Part shown: positions 41,705-51,416 of the stretch, in pieces
How positions within the stretch are numbered: position 1 is the stretch's first letter
Layout: every line of letters begins with the position of its first letter
Origin: Clostridiales bacterium UBA3678
GTDB lineage: Bacteria; Bacillota; Clostridia; TANB77; CAG-508
Assembly (NCBI GenBank): GCA_002372935.1
Contig: DFJF01000013.1
Coordinates: 50,078-113,896 of the forward strand
Direction: 5' to 3'
Length of the DNA stretch: 63,819 nt
Program-made: the position numbers and the translations under genes
Notes under the pieces: model-generated
What the model was told of the DNA's origin: nothing
Database searches by the model: none
Seen by the model: the letters and a program-made list of their open reading frames with translations, nothing else

Positions 41705-43807
41705 TTACTTACAACTATTGTAATAAGGGCACCCCTCACACTCTCTTTTTCTTTTCTTGGTATTTTTATAAATGATAAATATTATCATAACTAAAATTGC
41801 AACAATCACAAAAATATTTGCTAAATTTAATGTTCTTTTTTCAATCCTGCTTCCTATCTGATAAGTGGCTGTTGCTAAAAACCAAGCAAATATTGTTTGT
41901 AATATAACAACTTTTAGCATTTTTCTTGTTGATCCAAGTTCTCTTCTCATTGCTCCGATTGCTCCAAAACATGGAGCACTAAATAAATTAAATACCATAA
42001 ATGCATAAGCAGCAGCTGCTGTAAATCCACCAAAAATTGAGTTACTTGCAAAAATTGCTTTACTTTCTTCTACATCTTCTGACAATCCAGAAATAACAGC
42101 CATTGATGAAACAACTTGTTCTTTTGCTACTAATCCTTGAATTGCTGAAACTGTCGCTCCCCAATTATATTCCCCAAGTATTGGATAAAATACCCAAGAA
42201 ATTGATTTTCCAATAGAAGCTAAAATACTATCTTCTATATTAGTTACATACTCCATTTTAAATGAAAATGATACTAAAAACCATATAACTATTGAGCATA
42301 TTAAAATTACACTTCCTGCCCTTTTTATAAATGCAATGACTTTGTCCCATACTTCTTTTGCTATGTATTTTGGGCTAGGCAATTTATATTCTGGTAGCTC
42401 TGAAATATATGAGCTACTTGTATGTCTAAATTTTGTTCTAGAAAGTACAAATGCTAAACAAATTATTATAATTATTGCAAAAAAATATAATGATGCTGAA
42501 ACTAGTCCAGATTTTTCTTTAAAAAAATATCCTGAAAACAATGCTATGATTGGCAATTTGGCACTACATGGTATAAATGAAACAAGCATTGTAGTTAGCT
42601 CCCTTTCATCAGAATTTTCAATAATTCTTGTTCCCATGATTCCAGGAACAGAACAGCCTGAACCAACAATAAATGGTATTAAACTTTTCCCACTTAATCC
42701 TAATTTTCTAAATAGTTTATCAAGTAATAATGCAATTCTTGACATATAACCTGTTGTTTCAAGTAATGCAATACATAAAAACAAAATTATAAGTTGTGGT
42801 ACAAATCCCAAAACAGCTCCTACTCCTGATATAATTCCATCAACTACTAAACTTATTAACCATTCAGAAGTTCCTACATTCGCAAGACCTGTGCCTACCC
42901 ATTCTCCAAATCTATCTACTCCATATTCAATTAAATCAACTGTTGCAGAACCTACAACTCCAACAGATAAATAATAAACCAAAAACATAATTACAATAAA
43001 AATTGGAAAAGCCAACCATTTGTTCAAGAATATCTTGTCCAATTTGTCGGAAAAAATTGTTTTTACAGGCACCTGTACAACAGATTGCTTTTTTACTTTT
43101 TCTATAAAACTATATCTTTCAGTTGCAATAGTTTCTTCTAAATCTGTATCATAATTCTTTGATAATTCTTTTTTAATTTTATTTATATTTTCAGAATTCT
43201 CGTTTTTGAATCTTGCATCATCTTCTAATAATTTTACTGCTATAAATTTACTATGTTTTCTGTTCAATTCAAATTGTATTTCTGTAACAGAATTTTCTAT
43301 TCTACTATCAAAAACTTTTGCTCTTTGTAAATCTTCTTTTTTGTCTATTTCTGCAATTAAAGCATCTATACCTGTTTCCTTTAATGCAGAAATTTCAAAA
43401 ACTTTTACTCCAAGCTGTTCTTCCAATTTTTTAGTATCAATTTTAATTCCTTTTTTTTCAAGCATATCTGCCATATTTAAAGCAACAATTAATTTTGTAT
43501 TTAATTCCATCAATTGTGTTGTTAAATACAAGCCTCTTTCCATAGTTGTAGCATCAACAATATTTATAATTACATCTGGATTCTCATCAAATACAAATTT
43601 TCTAGAAACTTCTTCTTCTTCACTATATGGGCTTAGAGAATAGATTCCAGGTAAATCAGTTATTTCATGGCTAGTACCTTTTATAATTCCTGTCTTTTTT
43701 TCTATTGTAACACCTGGCCAATTTCCAATTTTCGCATTCATTCCTGTTAAATAATTAAATAATGTTGTTTTTCCACTATTTTGGTTTCCGACTAGTCCAA
43801 CTTTCAT
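41705..43807 (-). CDS. feoB: ferrous iron transport protein B
   Basis: GTPase-coupled Fe2+ importer, 700 residues. The N-terminal G domain has G1 G-N-Q-N-S-G-K-T-T (8-16), G3 D-L-P-G-I-Y-S and G4 N-M-A-D. Two Gate domains and a FeoB core with about eight membrane helices follow (G-S-G-C-S-V-P-G, P-C-S-A-K-L-P). The C-terminal tail has C-E-G-C-P-Y-Y-N-S-C, a cysteine cluster found in many Firmicute FeoBs. It overlaps feoA by one base (TAATG). Confidence 0.97.
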   Translation of the reverse strand: MKVGLVGNQNSGKTTLFNYLTGMNAKIGNWPGVTIEKKTGIIKGTSHEITDLPGIYSLSPYSEEEEVSRKFVFDENPDVIINIVDATTMERGLYLTTQLMELNTKLIVALNMADMLEKKGIKIDTKKLEEQLGVKVFEISALKETGIDALIAEIDKKEDLQRAKVFDSRIENSVTEIQFELNRKHSKFIAVKLLEDDARFKNENSENINKIKKELSKNYDTDLEETIATERYSFIEKVKKQSVVQVPVKTIFSDKLDKIFLNKWLAFPIFIVIMFLVYYLSVGVVGSATVDLIEYGVDRFGEWVGTGLANVGTSEWLISLVVDGIISGVGAVLGFVPQLIILFLCIALLETTGYMSRIALLLDKLFRKLGLSGKSLIPFIVGSGCSVPGIMGTRIIENSDERELTTMLVSFIPCSAKLPIIALFSGYFFKEKSGLVSASLYFFAIIIIICLAFVLSRTKFRHTSSSYISELPEYKLPSPKYIAKEVWDKVIAFIKRAGSVILICSIVIWFLVSFSFKMEYVTNIEDSILASIGKSISWVFYPILGEYNWGATVSAIQGLVAKEQVVSSMAVISGLSEDVEESKAIFASNSIFGGFTAAAAYAFMVFNLFSAPCFGAIGAMRRELGSTRKMLKVVILQTIFAWFLATATYQIGSRIEKRTLNLANIFVIVAILVMIIFIIYKNTKKRKRECEGCPYYNSCK

Positions 43808-44037
43808 TATTTTAGAACCTCCACATCTATTTGTGCCAAATCTGATTTACTTATACAAAGCTCATAATCTCTAAGTTCAATATCAATAGGGTCTCCCATT
43901 GGTGCTTTCTTTTTTATTAACACTTCAACACCTCTTGTTAATCCCATATCTAAAAGATGTCTTTTTATTTCTCTATTTTTTACATTCAAATTTAATATTT
44001 TTGCTTTTTGTCCCACATTCAATTCACTTAAATTCAT
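43807..44037 (-). CDS. feoA: ferrous iron transport protein A
   Basis: A 76-residue SH3-like cytoplasmic partner of FeoB, with D-M-G-L-T-R-G-V-E-V and the C-terminal L-R-D-Y-E-L-C-I-S-K-S-D. The ATG at 44037 follows an AAAGGGAAAAT site, and the further-upstream TTG is part of that site. The one-base overlap with feoB implies translational coupling. Confidence 0.95.
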   Translation of the reverse strand: MNLSELNVGQKAKILNLNVKNREIKRHLLDMGLTRGVEVLIKKKAPMGDPIDIELRDYELCISKSDLAQIDVEVLK

Positions 44038-44112
44038 ATTTTTCCCTTTCAATATTCAAATTTATAAGTATAAACTGTAATCTAATTTATTTTATGAATC
44101 TTGTATCTTATA

Positions 44113-46542
44113 TTATTTTGCAACTACCATTTCATCTTCAACAACTAGCTCAATTTCATTATGTTTTCCATCTAAAATTGTTTCAGCTAAAGAATCTTCA
44201 ACTAGATTTTGTATAGTCCTACGAAGTGGTCTTGCACCAAATGATTTATTTACTCCTTTTTTTGCAATCAATTCTTTAACACTATTATCTATTTTAACAT
44301 TTATGTTTTGCTTAGCTAGTCTGCTTATTACCTCATTTAACATCAAATCTATTATTTGTTTTATTTCTTCATCATTCAATTTATGGAAAACAATAATTTC
44401 ATCAATACGATTTATGAACTCTGGTTTAAATTCTTTTTTTACTTCTGACATAACATCTTTTTTTATGTCTTCATAATCTTCTTCTTCATCTTCTTTACTA
44501 TTACCAAACCCAAGATTTTTTTTATCTGTAATCATTCTTGCACCTATATTTGATGTCATTATAACAATTGTATTTTTAAAGTCTACTGTTCTACCACTTG
44601 AGTCTGTAAGTCGTCCATCATCTAATATCTGTAATAAAATATTCATAACATCTGGATGTGCTTTTTCAATTTCATCTAATAAAATAACAGAATATGGATT
44701 TCTTCGAACTTTCTCTGTTAATTGTCCTCCTTCTTCAAATCCAACATATCCAGGAGGTGATCCAATCAATTTTGAAACAGAATGAGATTCCATATATTCA
44801 GACATATCAATTCTTATCAAGTCTTTTTCTCCACCAAATAATGCTTCTGCAACTGCTTTTGATAATTCAGTTTTTCCAACTCCAGTAGGTCCTAAAAATA
44901 AGAATGAACCTATTGGTCTATTCGGACTTTTTAGTCCAACTCTACTTCGTCTTATTGCTTTTGATACAAATTCTATTGCTTCATTTTGTCCTATTACTCT
45001 TTTATGTAGTATATTCTCAAGGTTCTTCAATTTTTCATTTTCACTTTTGGTTATTTTATCTAATGGAATTCCAGTCGAACTTGAAATAATTTCTGCAATA
45101 TTTTCATCTGTAATTGTTATGATACTTTTTGTATTTTTATTCCTCCATTTAGAATTTTCTTTTTCAAATTTTTCTCTTAGCCAAATTTCTTTATCTCTTA
45201 ACTCTGCAGCTTTCTCAAATTTTTGTCCTCTTATTGCCTCTTCTTTATCTTTTTTGGCTTTTTCAATTTTAGATTGTAAATCTTTTAAAATTTGAGGTTC
45301 TGTATATGCTGAAGTCCTTGCTTTTGATGCTGCTTCATCTATTAAATCTATTGCTTTATCTGGTAAAAATCTATTATTTATATATCTTGAAGAAAGTTCA
45401 ACCGCAGTTTTTATTGCTTCATCTGTAATTTTCACATTATGATGTGCTTCATATTTGTCTCTTAATCCTTCTAATATTAATACTGTGTCCTCATTACTTG
45501 GTTCTTTAATATTAACTGGGCTAAATCTTCTTTCTAATGCAGAATCTTTTTCAATATATTTCCTATATTCATCAATTGTTGTTGTCCCAATCACTTGAAC
45601 TTCTCCTCTTGCTAGCATCGGCTTTAGGATATTAGCTGCATCTATAGCTCCTTCTGCAGAACCAGCTCCAACTATTGTATGTATTTCATCTATAAATAAA
45701 ATTATATTTCCAGATTTCTTTACTTCATCTAATACTTTTTTTATTCTTTCTTCAAAATCACCTCTATATTTGGCACCGGCTACCATTCCAGATATATCTA
45801 AACTTATAACTTTTTTGTCTTTTAAATTTTCTGGAATGTCTCCATTAATCATTTTTTGTGCAAATCCTTCAACCACAGCAGTTTTTCCAACTCCAGATTC
45901 TCCTATCAAACATGGATTATTTTTCATTCTTCTTGATAGAATTTGTATTACTTTTTGTATTTCCTCTTCTCTACCAATAACAGGATCTAATTTGCCATTC
46001 TCTGCCTTTTTAGTTAAATCCTCTCCAAATTGTTTTAAAACAGTATTATTTTTTGAACTTTCATTTTTTTTATTTTTAGAACTTTCGTTCGAAAAACCAG
46101 TAGCATTTTCTATCTCATTTATAGTATTTAATATTTCATTATAAATTTTTGGTAAATCCACATTTAAATTAAGTAAAATCCTTACTGCTATGCTATCTCC
46201 TTCTCTTAAGATGCCTAACAATAAATGCTCTGTCCCTATGTAATCATATCCAACTTTTTTAGCTTCTATAAAGCTATTTTCTAGTACTCTTTTTGTTCTA
46301 GGTGTAAAACCCGATGTTTTTTCGATCTCTTCTCCTTTTCCTATTAAATCTATAATTTCATTTTCTATTTTTTCTGCATCTATTGATTGATTCTCTAACA
46401 CTCTGCTTGCAACTCCACTTCCCTCTTTAGCTAATCCATATAGAATATGCTCTGTACCAATATATTTGTGACCTAATTTTAATGTTATTTGATTTGCACT
46501 TTCCATAGCTTTTTTTGCTCTAGCTGTAAATTTATAAACCAT
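44113..46542 (-). CDS. clpC: ATP-dependent Clp protease ATP-binding subunit ClpC
   Basis: Hsp100 unfoldase that feeds ClpP. It is 809 residues: double Clp-N repeat (1-140), AAA-1 with Walker A G-E-S-G-V-G-K-T-A near 213, UVR motif in the middle domain (K-F-E-K-A-A-E-L-R-D-K-E), AAA-2 with Walker A G-P-T-G-V-G-K-T-E near 545, and the V-G-F-E-E-G-G-Q-L-T-E loop. ctsR-mcsA-mcsB, its usual operon partners, are absent, so control may differ. Confidence 0.97.
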   Translation of the reverse strand: MVYKFTARAKKAMESANQITLKLGHKYIGTEHILYGLAKEGSGVASRVLENQSIDAEKIENEIIDLIGKGEEIEKTSGFTPRTKRVLENSFIEAKKVGYDYIGTEHLLLGILREGDSIAVRILLNLNVDLPKIYNEILNTINEIENATGFSNESSKNKKNESSKNNTVLKQFGEDLTKKAENGKLDPVIGREEEIQKVIQILSRRMKNNPCLIGESGVGKTAVVEGFAQKMINGDIPENLKDKKVISLDISGMVAGAKYRGDFEERIKKVLDEVKKSGNIILFIDEIHTIVGAGSAEGAIDAANILKPMLARGEVQVIGTTTIDEYRKYIEKDSALERRFSPVNIKEPSNEDTVLILEGLRDKYEAHHNVKITDEAIKTAVELSSRYINNRFLPDKAIDLIDEAASKARTSAYTEPQILKDLQSKIEKAKKDKEEAIRGQKFEKAAELRDKEIWLREKFEKENSKWRNKNTKSIITITDENIAEIISSSTGIPLDKITKSENEKLKNLENILHKRVIGQNEAIEFVSKAIRRSRVGLKSPNRPIGSFLFLGPTGVGKTELSKAVAEALFGGEKDLIRIDMSEYMESHSVSKLIGSPPGYVGFEEGGQLTEKVRRNPYSVILLDEIEKAHPDVMNILLQILDDGRLTDSSGRTVDFKNTIVIMTSNIGARMITDKKNLGFGNSKEDEEEDYEDIKKDVMSEVKKEFKPEFINRIDEIIVFHKLNDEEIKQIIDLMLNEVISRLAKQNINVKIDNSVKELIAKKGVNKSFGARPLRRTIQNLVEDSLAETILDGKHNEIELVVEDEMVVAK

Positions 46543-46567
46543 CTATATATCTCTCCTTATATTAAGT

Positions 46568-46591
46568 ATTATACTCTTTTTCTAGAAAAAG
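46568..46591 (-). promoter_or_regulatory. clpC promoter -10 box with an adjoining perfect palindrome
   Basis: TATAAT on the minus strand (46568-46573) lies just downstream of the perfect 16-base dyad CTTTTTCTAGAAAAAG (46576-46591), between the -10 box and the -35 region (TTGTGG, 19 bases away). No tandem GGTCAAA CtsR box is seen. The dyad is a candidate operator. Confidence 0.5.
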
Positions 46592-46603
46592 TCCACAATG
46601 TTT

Positions 46604-46768
46604 TTATGATTTATTTTTTTTTGTTGCATTATTTAATTTTTCTGCAATCTTTTTCTGATCATCTAGACTAGTCCACGCGAAATATGAAGACATAAATTCT
46701 CCATAAGGAGTTATATCGTCTCCTTCATCAAAAGTTATTTTTTCGTTTATTTTCTTATTATCACTCAT
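46604..46768 (-). CDS. small acidic hypothetical protein, 54 residues
   Basis: The protein begins M-S-D-N-K-K-I-N-E-K-I-T-F-D-E-G-D-D and ends in a lysine-rich helix. A perfect AAGGAGG site precedes the ATG at 46768; the open frame further upstream passes through a terminator and is not used. It lies between the adhesin gene and clpC. I recognise no family. Confidence 0.65.
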   Translation of the reverse strand: MSDNKKINEKITFDEGDDITPYGEFMSSYFAWTSLDDQKKIAEKLNNATKKNKS

Positions 46769-46783
46769 AAAATATGCCTCCTT

Positions 46784-46831
46784 AAAAAATTCTAAAAGAT
46801 ATAATATATTATTTACATCTTTTAGAATTTT
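46784..46831 (-). terminator. terminator after the adhesin gene
   Basis: A 15-base-pair perfect stem (ATCTTTTAGAATTTT with its complement) and a short loop end in a run of six T residues on the minus strand, about 16 bases after the adhesin stop. It lies between that gene and the ribosome binding site of the 54-residue protein, so it could also attenuate it. Confidence 0.85.
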
Positions 46832-46846
46832 ATACAAGTTTTTCAT

Positions 46847-49147
46847 TTAGAAACCAGTTTTTGGTAATAATTTATATGCTATTGTTTTCCACTTTGATGA
46901 TTCTGTTACTTTATGATTTTCAAACTTACCACTAACATAAGCTATATTTGTAAAAGTAGTTCCATTTTTAGTATCTTTTTTTACTATGCCTGTTAAATGA
47001 GGGTTCTCATTTGAACAAAAGCCAATATCAACACTTCCAAAATCCATTTTTAATTCTGTTATATACTCATTTTCTGCGAGTTCTTTTTCAAAATCAATTT
47101 CATAATTTTCTTTTGAACTTAAATCTTCCATTATTAAAATGTATTCATTTGACAAATTTGATTTATAATATAAATCATATTCTAAATCTTGATTAAATGT
47201 CCCTGTTTTAAAATTTGTAACTTTTACATATTTTGAAGGGATTATATCTTGCATAGAAAAATTTTTTAACATTGTATTTCCACTATTTCTCATACTTATA
47301 TCATATTCAATTTGCTCTCCAACATTAACAGTTTCCGAGCCACTCTTTTCTACTTCTACATCAGGATTTTTGGACTCATTTTGAATTGCTACATTTACAA
47401 TTTCTCCATCTTTTGTTATTTCTGTAAGAAATTCATTTTTGTTTAAATAATAATATTTATTTGTTTCTGTTTCTTTAATCTTATATTCTCCTTTCTCAAG
47501 ATCAGATGAGATTGCAATACCATCTTTATCTGTAGTTATTGTTTCAATATATTTATTATTTTTATCATATATTTTAAATTTAACATTTTTTAGAGGGCTT
47601 CCAGCTCTTTCTCCTGTAATTTTATTATTATCTTTACTTGTTTTTATAATTTTTATTTTTCCTTTTATCTTCTTATTCTTAAAGACTATGTTTTTAATTT
47701 TATTTTCTTCTAATTCTATTTTTTCTATATTACTATTTAGAACATACTTTTCTCCTGTTTCTACTTCTTTTAAATATAAATTTTGATAATCTTTTAATGC
47801 ATATTTTGAAGTTGTTGCTTCTCCATTTGCATCTGTCACAATTGTTTCTAATATATTTCCATTTTTATCTTGCACTTCAAATTTTACTCCTTTTAATTTT
47901 ACTTCATTATTGTCTGAATCAACTTTTATAATCTTTATCTGTCCTTTTTTCAGTTCATTTTCTACAGTAATTTGAGATGTCTTATTTTCATAAATTTCTA
48001 TTTCTTTCTCTTTAGTTTCTAAATTGTACCACTTGTTGGTTTCTATTTCTTTTAATTTATATTTTCCCACTTCTAAATTTTCTATAAGGATTTCTCCATT
48101 TGCATCTGTTGTATATGTTCCTATTTTATCATCATTTTTATTATATAAATCGAACTTCACTCCTTCTATTTTCACATCTTTATTTTCTTTGTCTATCTTT
48201 AATATTTTTAAACTTCCAGGTAAAATTTCTCTTTTTATTTTAATATATTCTTCAGCAGTTGCCCTCGAACTTTCTCCTGTTGTAACAACATAATTCTGTG
48301 TCTTTGTAACTGTAGTCTTTCCTTCTAAAATTAAATATACTTTACAATCTGCTGATATGGTAACTTTGCCATCAATATCTTCTGTAACTTCTGATTTCGG
48401 AACATATATTTTAAAATTATTTCCTTTGTTAAAACTATTCTTCTTTTTTCCATTTACATCAGCTACAAAACTATTTTTAGTCAATCCTTTAGTACTTACT
48501 GTATAAGTTTTAAATTCTGATTTGGAAGTAACCTTGTACTCCTGAATATAATAATTATCTTCTTCATACACATCATTTACTTTTACAATAGCTAATGGAT
48601 TTTCTTCTTGCTTTTCAGTTCCTTCGTTCCCTATTTGTACTAATTTTTTTAATGCATTTAGCATTGCTACAGCTTCTTTATCATCTTTTTCCGCTTTAAA
48701 ATATTTAAGTTTTGATTCTCCTAATATGCAGTATACAGCAAACTTAGTTACAGCATATGCATCATAATTTGAGGTTAGACCCAATTGTTTAGCTGTTTTA
48801 AATGGATATCCATTTTTTATTACTCTCCATATTTTGTCATTTTTTAGTACACTTTTTGTTGTTACATAATATGCCTCCTTTTCTGCACCATCAAGATTTT
48901 TATTCATACAATATGTTGGAGCAAATCCACCTTTTGTATCATATCCAACTATAGAACAAATTAAATAAGTATATTGTTTCTTTCCTTCTCTATAATATTT
49001 TAAATGATAATCTGCTTGTCCTACTTTTTTTATATATGCTTTATCTATATTTACTTCTACTGCGGCATAAATTATATTTGCAGATGCATTTAAAACTAAT
49101 ATTACCATAAGTAATATCATTAAAATTTTATAAAATATTTTTGACAA
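46847..49147 (-). CDS. CnaB-repeat surface protein with a degenerate thioester domain and terminal LPKTG
   Basis: A 766-residue adhesin-like protein. A signal peptide covers residues 1-29. Residues 40-170 resemble the thioester/TQXA domain (Y-C-M-N near 80), but the second key position reads V-T-K-F-A-V instead of T-Q-x-A-I-W, so no Cys-Gln thioester can form. Three SpaA/CnaB prealbumin-like repeats start near 300, 385 and 475 (each K-I-x-K, ending K-E-x-E-T). A DUF11-like domain follows, and the chain ends L-P-K-T-G-F with no membrane segment or basic tail. The start is TTG, 10 bases after an AAAGGA site. Confidence 0.85.
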   Translation of the reverse strand: MSKIFYKILMILLMVILVLNASANIIYAAVEVNIDKAYIKKVGQADYHLKYYREGKKQYTYLICSIVGYDTKGGFAPTYCMNKNLDGAEKEAYYVTTKSVLKNDKIWRVIKNGYPFKTAKQLGLTSNYDAYAVTKFAVYCILGESKLKYFKAEKDDKEAVAMLNALKKLVQIGNEGTEKQEENPLAIVKVNDVYEEDNYYIQEYKVTSKSEFKTYTVSTKGLTKNSFVADVNGKKKNSFNKGNNFKIYVPKSEVTEDIDGKVTISADCKVYLILEGKTTVTKTQNYVVTTGESSRATAEEYIKIKREILPGSLKILKIDKENKDVKIEGVKFDLYNKNDDKIGTYTTDANGEILIENLEVGKYKLKEIETNKWYNLETKEKEIEIYENKTSQITVENELKKGQIKIIKVDSDNNEVKLKGVKFEVQDKNGNILETIVTDANGEATTSKYALKDYQNLYLKEVETGEKYVLNSNIEKIELEENKIKNIVFKNKKIKGKIKIIKTSKDNNKITGERAGSPLKNVKFKIYDKNNKYIETITTDKDGIAISSDLEKGEYKIKETETNKYYYLNKNEFLTEITKDGEIVNVAIQNESKNPDVEVEKSGSETVNVGEQIEYDISMRNSGNTMLKNFSMQDIIPSKYVKVTNFKTGTFNQDLEYDLYYKSNLSNEYILIMEDLSSKENYEIDFEKELAENEYITELKMDFGSVDIGFCSNENPHLTGIVKKDTKNGTTFTNIAYVSGKFENHKVTESSKWKTIAYKLLPKTGF

Positions 49148-49328
49148 TTAACTTCATTCCTTTCTGATTAATTTATAGGATTAAAGTTTAGATTTTGTTT
49201 TTTGGGGTTTAAAAAGAAAAAACTATCTCCACATTATTGTGGTAAAACGCTTCTTTTGAAGCAAAATGCCTAACATAATTTGCATTGAATTATATTAACT
49301 ATTATATCATCAATATTGAATTTGTCAA
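49148..49328 (-). promoter_or_regulatory. strong promoter and structured leader of the adhesin gene
   Basis: TTGACA (49323-49328) and TATAAT (49301-49306) are 16 bases apart on the minus strand. The leader of about 150 bases has three consecutive stems: GCAAA/TTTGC, GCTTC/GAAGC and CCACA/TGTGG, the last followed by a T-rich stretch. That looks like a transcription attenuator. I recognise no known riboswitch class. Confidence 0.55.
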
Positions 49329-49371
49329 GAAAAATCGTTCGTCAAAATTTGACATACTTCGCCTATAGCAG

Positions 49372-50007
49372 TTATTTTACTTTAATGTATTCTTTTATTT
49401 TATCAAATTTAATATCACCAATCCCACCAACATTTTTTATATCTTCTATTTCTTTAAATTCACCATTCTGTTCTCTATATTCAATAATTCTTGTTGCAAG
49501 TGATGGTCCTATTCCTGGCAATGTCTCTAAGTCTGTTTGAGTTGCTTTATTTATATTTATTATATTTGTATTAGACTCCTCATCATTTCCAATCAATATT
49601 CCTTCTCCACTATCACTTGAAATATAATTTTCACTTGATAAATCTTCATCATCATTACTTGGTATTCTTATTTTCATACCATCTTCTACAAGGTATGCTA
49701 GATTCACATTTGTAATATCAGAATTCTCTGTAAGCCCTCCAGCAGCTTCTATTATATCTTCTATTCTACTTCCTTCTTTTACTTTAACTATACCTGGATT
49801 TTTCACCTCACCTGTAACATGTACTACTATTATATTTTCTTCTGTCTCTGAATTTTCTTCTGTACTATTAGTTTTAGCAACATTTAATTCATTATTTTCT
49901 ATTGAATTAATTTCATTTTTTGAATTTAAAAAATTCCAAAAAAACAATATAATTATTGCCAAAACAACTAATATAATTTTCTTATTACCTTTTAAAATTT
50001 CTATCAT
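49372..50007 (-). CDS. comEA: competence protein ComEA (helix-hairpin-helix DNA-binding protein)
   Basis: Membrane-anchored double-stranded-DNA receptor for transformation. It is 211 residues: membrane helix at about 12-29, SLBB domain (V-V-H-V-T-G-E-V-K-N-P-G, then I-E-A-A-G-G) at about 60-115, an acidic linker, and two helix-hairpin-helix motifs (I-N-I-N-K-A-T, L-P-G-I-G-P-S-L-A-x-R-I and G-G-I-G) at 150-211. comEC is not adjacent. The ribosome binding site is GGAGG. Confidence 0.94.
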   Translation of the reverse strand: MIEILKGNKKIILVVLAIIILFFWNFLNSKNEINSIENNELNVAKTNSTEENSETEENIIVVHVTGEVKNPGIVKVKEGSRIEDIIEAAGGLTENSDITNVNLAYLVEDGMKIRIPSNDDEDLSSENYISSDSGEGILIGNDEESNTNIININKATQTDLETLPGIGPSLATRIIEYREQNGEFKEIEDIKNVGGIGDIKFDKIKEYIKVK

Positions 50008-50083
50008 AAAAAACCTCCTACCTATTGAAATTTAATTTTAAATATTGTATATTATTCTTATATATTTTTAAAAAAAGAAATGG

Positions 50084-51388
50084 ATGGATAAAAAAATGAA
50101 ATTCAAAAAAATAGCAATTTTATTATTAATTATGATGTTATTCTCGACAAATAGTTTTGCCGAAGATGCTACTAATGAGACTAACCTAGAACAAAACTCT
50201 ATCAATGTTTCTACATCAGAAGATAATTCTTCTGTTTCTCTAAATATCAACTCTGAAGCTGTTATTTTAATTGAAAATACAACTGGAAAAACTCTATATG
50301 AAAAAAATTCAGAGCAAAAAATGTATCCTGCAAGTACTACAAAAATATTAACTGCAATTATTGCAATTGAAAATAGCAATTTAGATGACATAGCTACAGT
50401 AAGTAAAACAGCAATTTCTAATATACCATCTGGATATTCTTCTGCATACTTAGTTGAGGGTGAACAAATTTCTATAGACAATTTATTAAAAGAATTATTA
50501 ATTCATTCTGCAAATGATGCAGCAAATGTCATAGCAGAACATGTTTCAGGATCAATAGATACATTTGTAGACTTAATGAATGAAAAAGTTCAAGAGCTTG
50601 GTTGTGCAAATACTCATTTTGTTACAACAAATGGTATTCATGATGAAAATCATTATACAACTGCAAGAGATTTATCTGTAATAGCTAGATATTGTATGCA
50701 AAATCCTACTTTCAGGAAATATGTTTCTATACAAAAATGTACAATACCTGCTACAAATAAAAGTAAAGAAAGAACTTATAAAAACACAAATGATTTAATA
50801 AATACATCATCTACATATTATTATCCCGGATGTATAGGCATAAAAACTGGTTACACTTCAGAGGCAAAAAATTGCTTAATTTCTGCCTGTAGCAAAAATG
50901 GATTACAATTAATTGCAGTTGTACTTGGATCTGGTACAGTTAATGGAAAAAGTGCAAGATATTTAGATTCTAAGACCCTTTATGATTATGGATATTCAAA
51001 TTATTCTATGAAAACAATATTTCAAAAATCATGTGTTTTGGAAACTATAACTGTACCACACGCTACAAAAGAAACAAAAGATTTAGATCTAATACTTGAA
51101 GATAATGTTGTAGCACTAGTAAAAAATAATTCTTCAACAAATATATCTCCTGAAATTTCAGTTTCAGGTAACATATCTGCACCAATTTCTGCAAATTCTG
51201 TAATTGGCACAGCCACATATACAATTGACGGTCAAACTTATACATCAAATATAATTGCATCACATGATGTAATTCAAAATGATAATTTATATTTTATTTT
51301 AATATTTTCTTTAATTGGAATAATATCGATTTTAATAATTATATTTATGATTTTAAAAACTCATAAAAAGAAAAAAAATTTTTATTAG
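50084..51388 (+). CDS. dacA: D-alanyl-D-alanine carboxypeptidase (S11, DacA/DacF-like)
   Basis: Trims peptidoglycan stem peptides. It is 434 residues with a signal peptide (to about A26), a low-complexity linker, catalytic S-T-T-K (SxxK) near residue 84, S-A-N near 142 and K-T-G near 260. A C-terminal domain is followed by a membrane helix at about 402-424 and a K-K-K-K tail, a less common type of anchor for this family, which usually has an amphipathic helix. The ATG at 50096 is an alternative start; ribosome binding sites for both are weak. Confidence 0.93.
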   Translation: MDKKMKFKKIAILLLIMMLFSTNSFAEDATNETNLEQNSINVSTSEDNSSVSLNINSEAVILIENTTGKTLYEKNSEQKMYPASTTKILTAIIAIENSNLDDIATVSKTAISNIPSGYSSAYLVEGEQISIDNLLKELLIHSANDAANVIAEHVSGSIDTFVDLMNEKVQELGCANTHFVTTNGIHDENHYTTARDLSVIARYCMQNPTFRKYVSIQKCTIPATNKSKERTYKNTNDLINTSSTYYYPGCIGIKTGYTSEAKNCLISACSKNGLQLIAVVLGSGTVNGKSARYLDSKTLYDYGYSNYSMKTIFQKSCVLETITVPHATKETKDLDLILEDNVVALVKNNSSTNISPEISVSGNISAPISANSVIGTATYTIDGQTYTSNIIASHDVIQNDNLYFILIFSLIGIISILIIIFMILKTHKKKKNFY

Positions 51389-51416
51389 AAGGCTTATTTA
51401 ATAAGCCTTCTTTTTA
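51387..51416. terminator. bidirectional terminator between dacA and the LCP gene
   Basis: Perfect stem AGAAGGCTTAT/ATAAGCCTTCT with a short loop and T runs on both strands, overlapping the ends of both convergent genes. Confidence 0.9.

Noticed and set aside
46769..46846. A membrane tail for the LPKTG protein in the next frame.
   Set aside because: The downstream sequence encodes no hydrophobic helix in any frame and contains a clear terminator.
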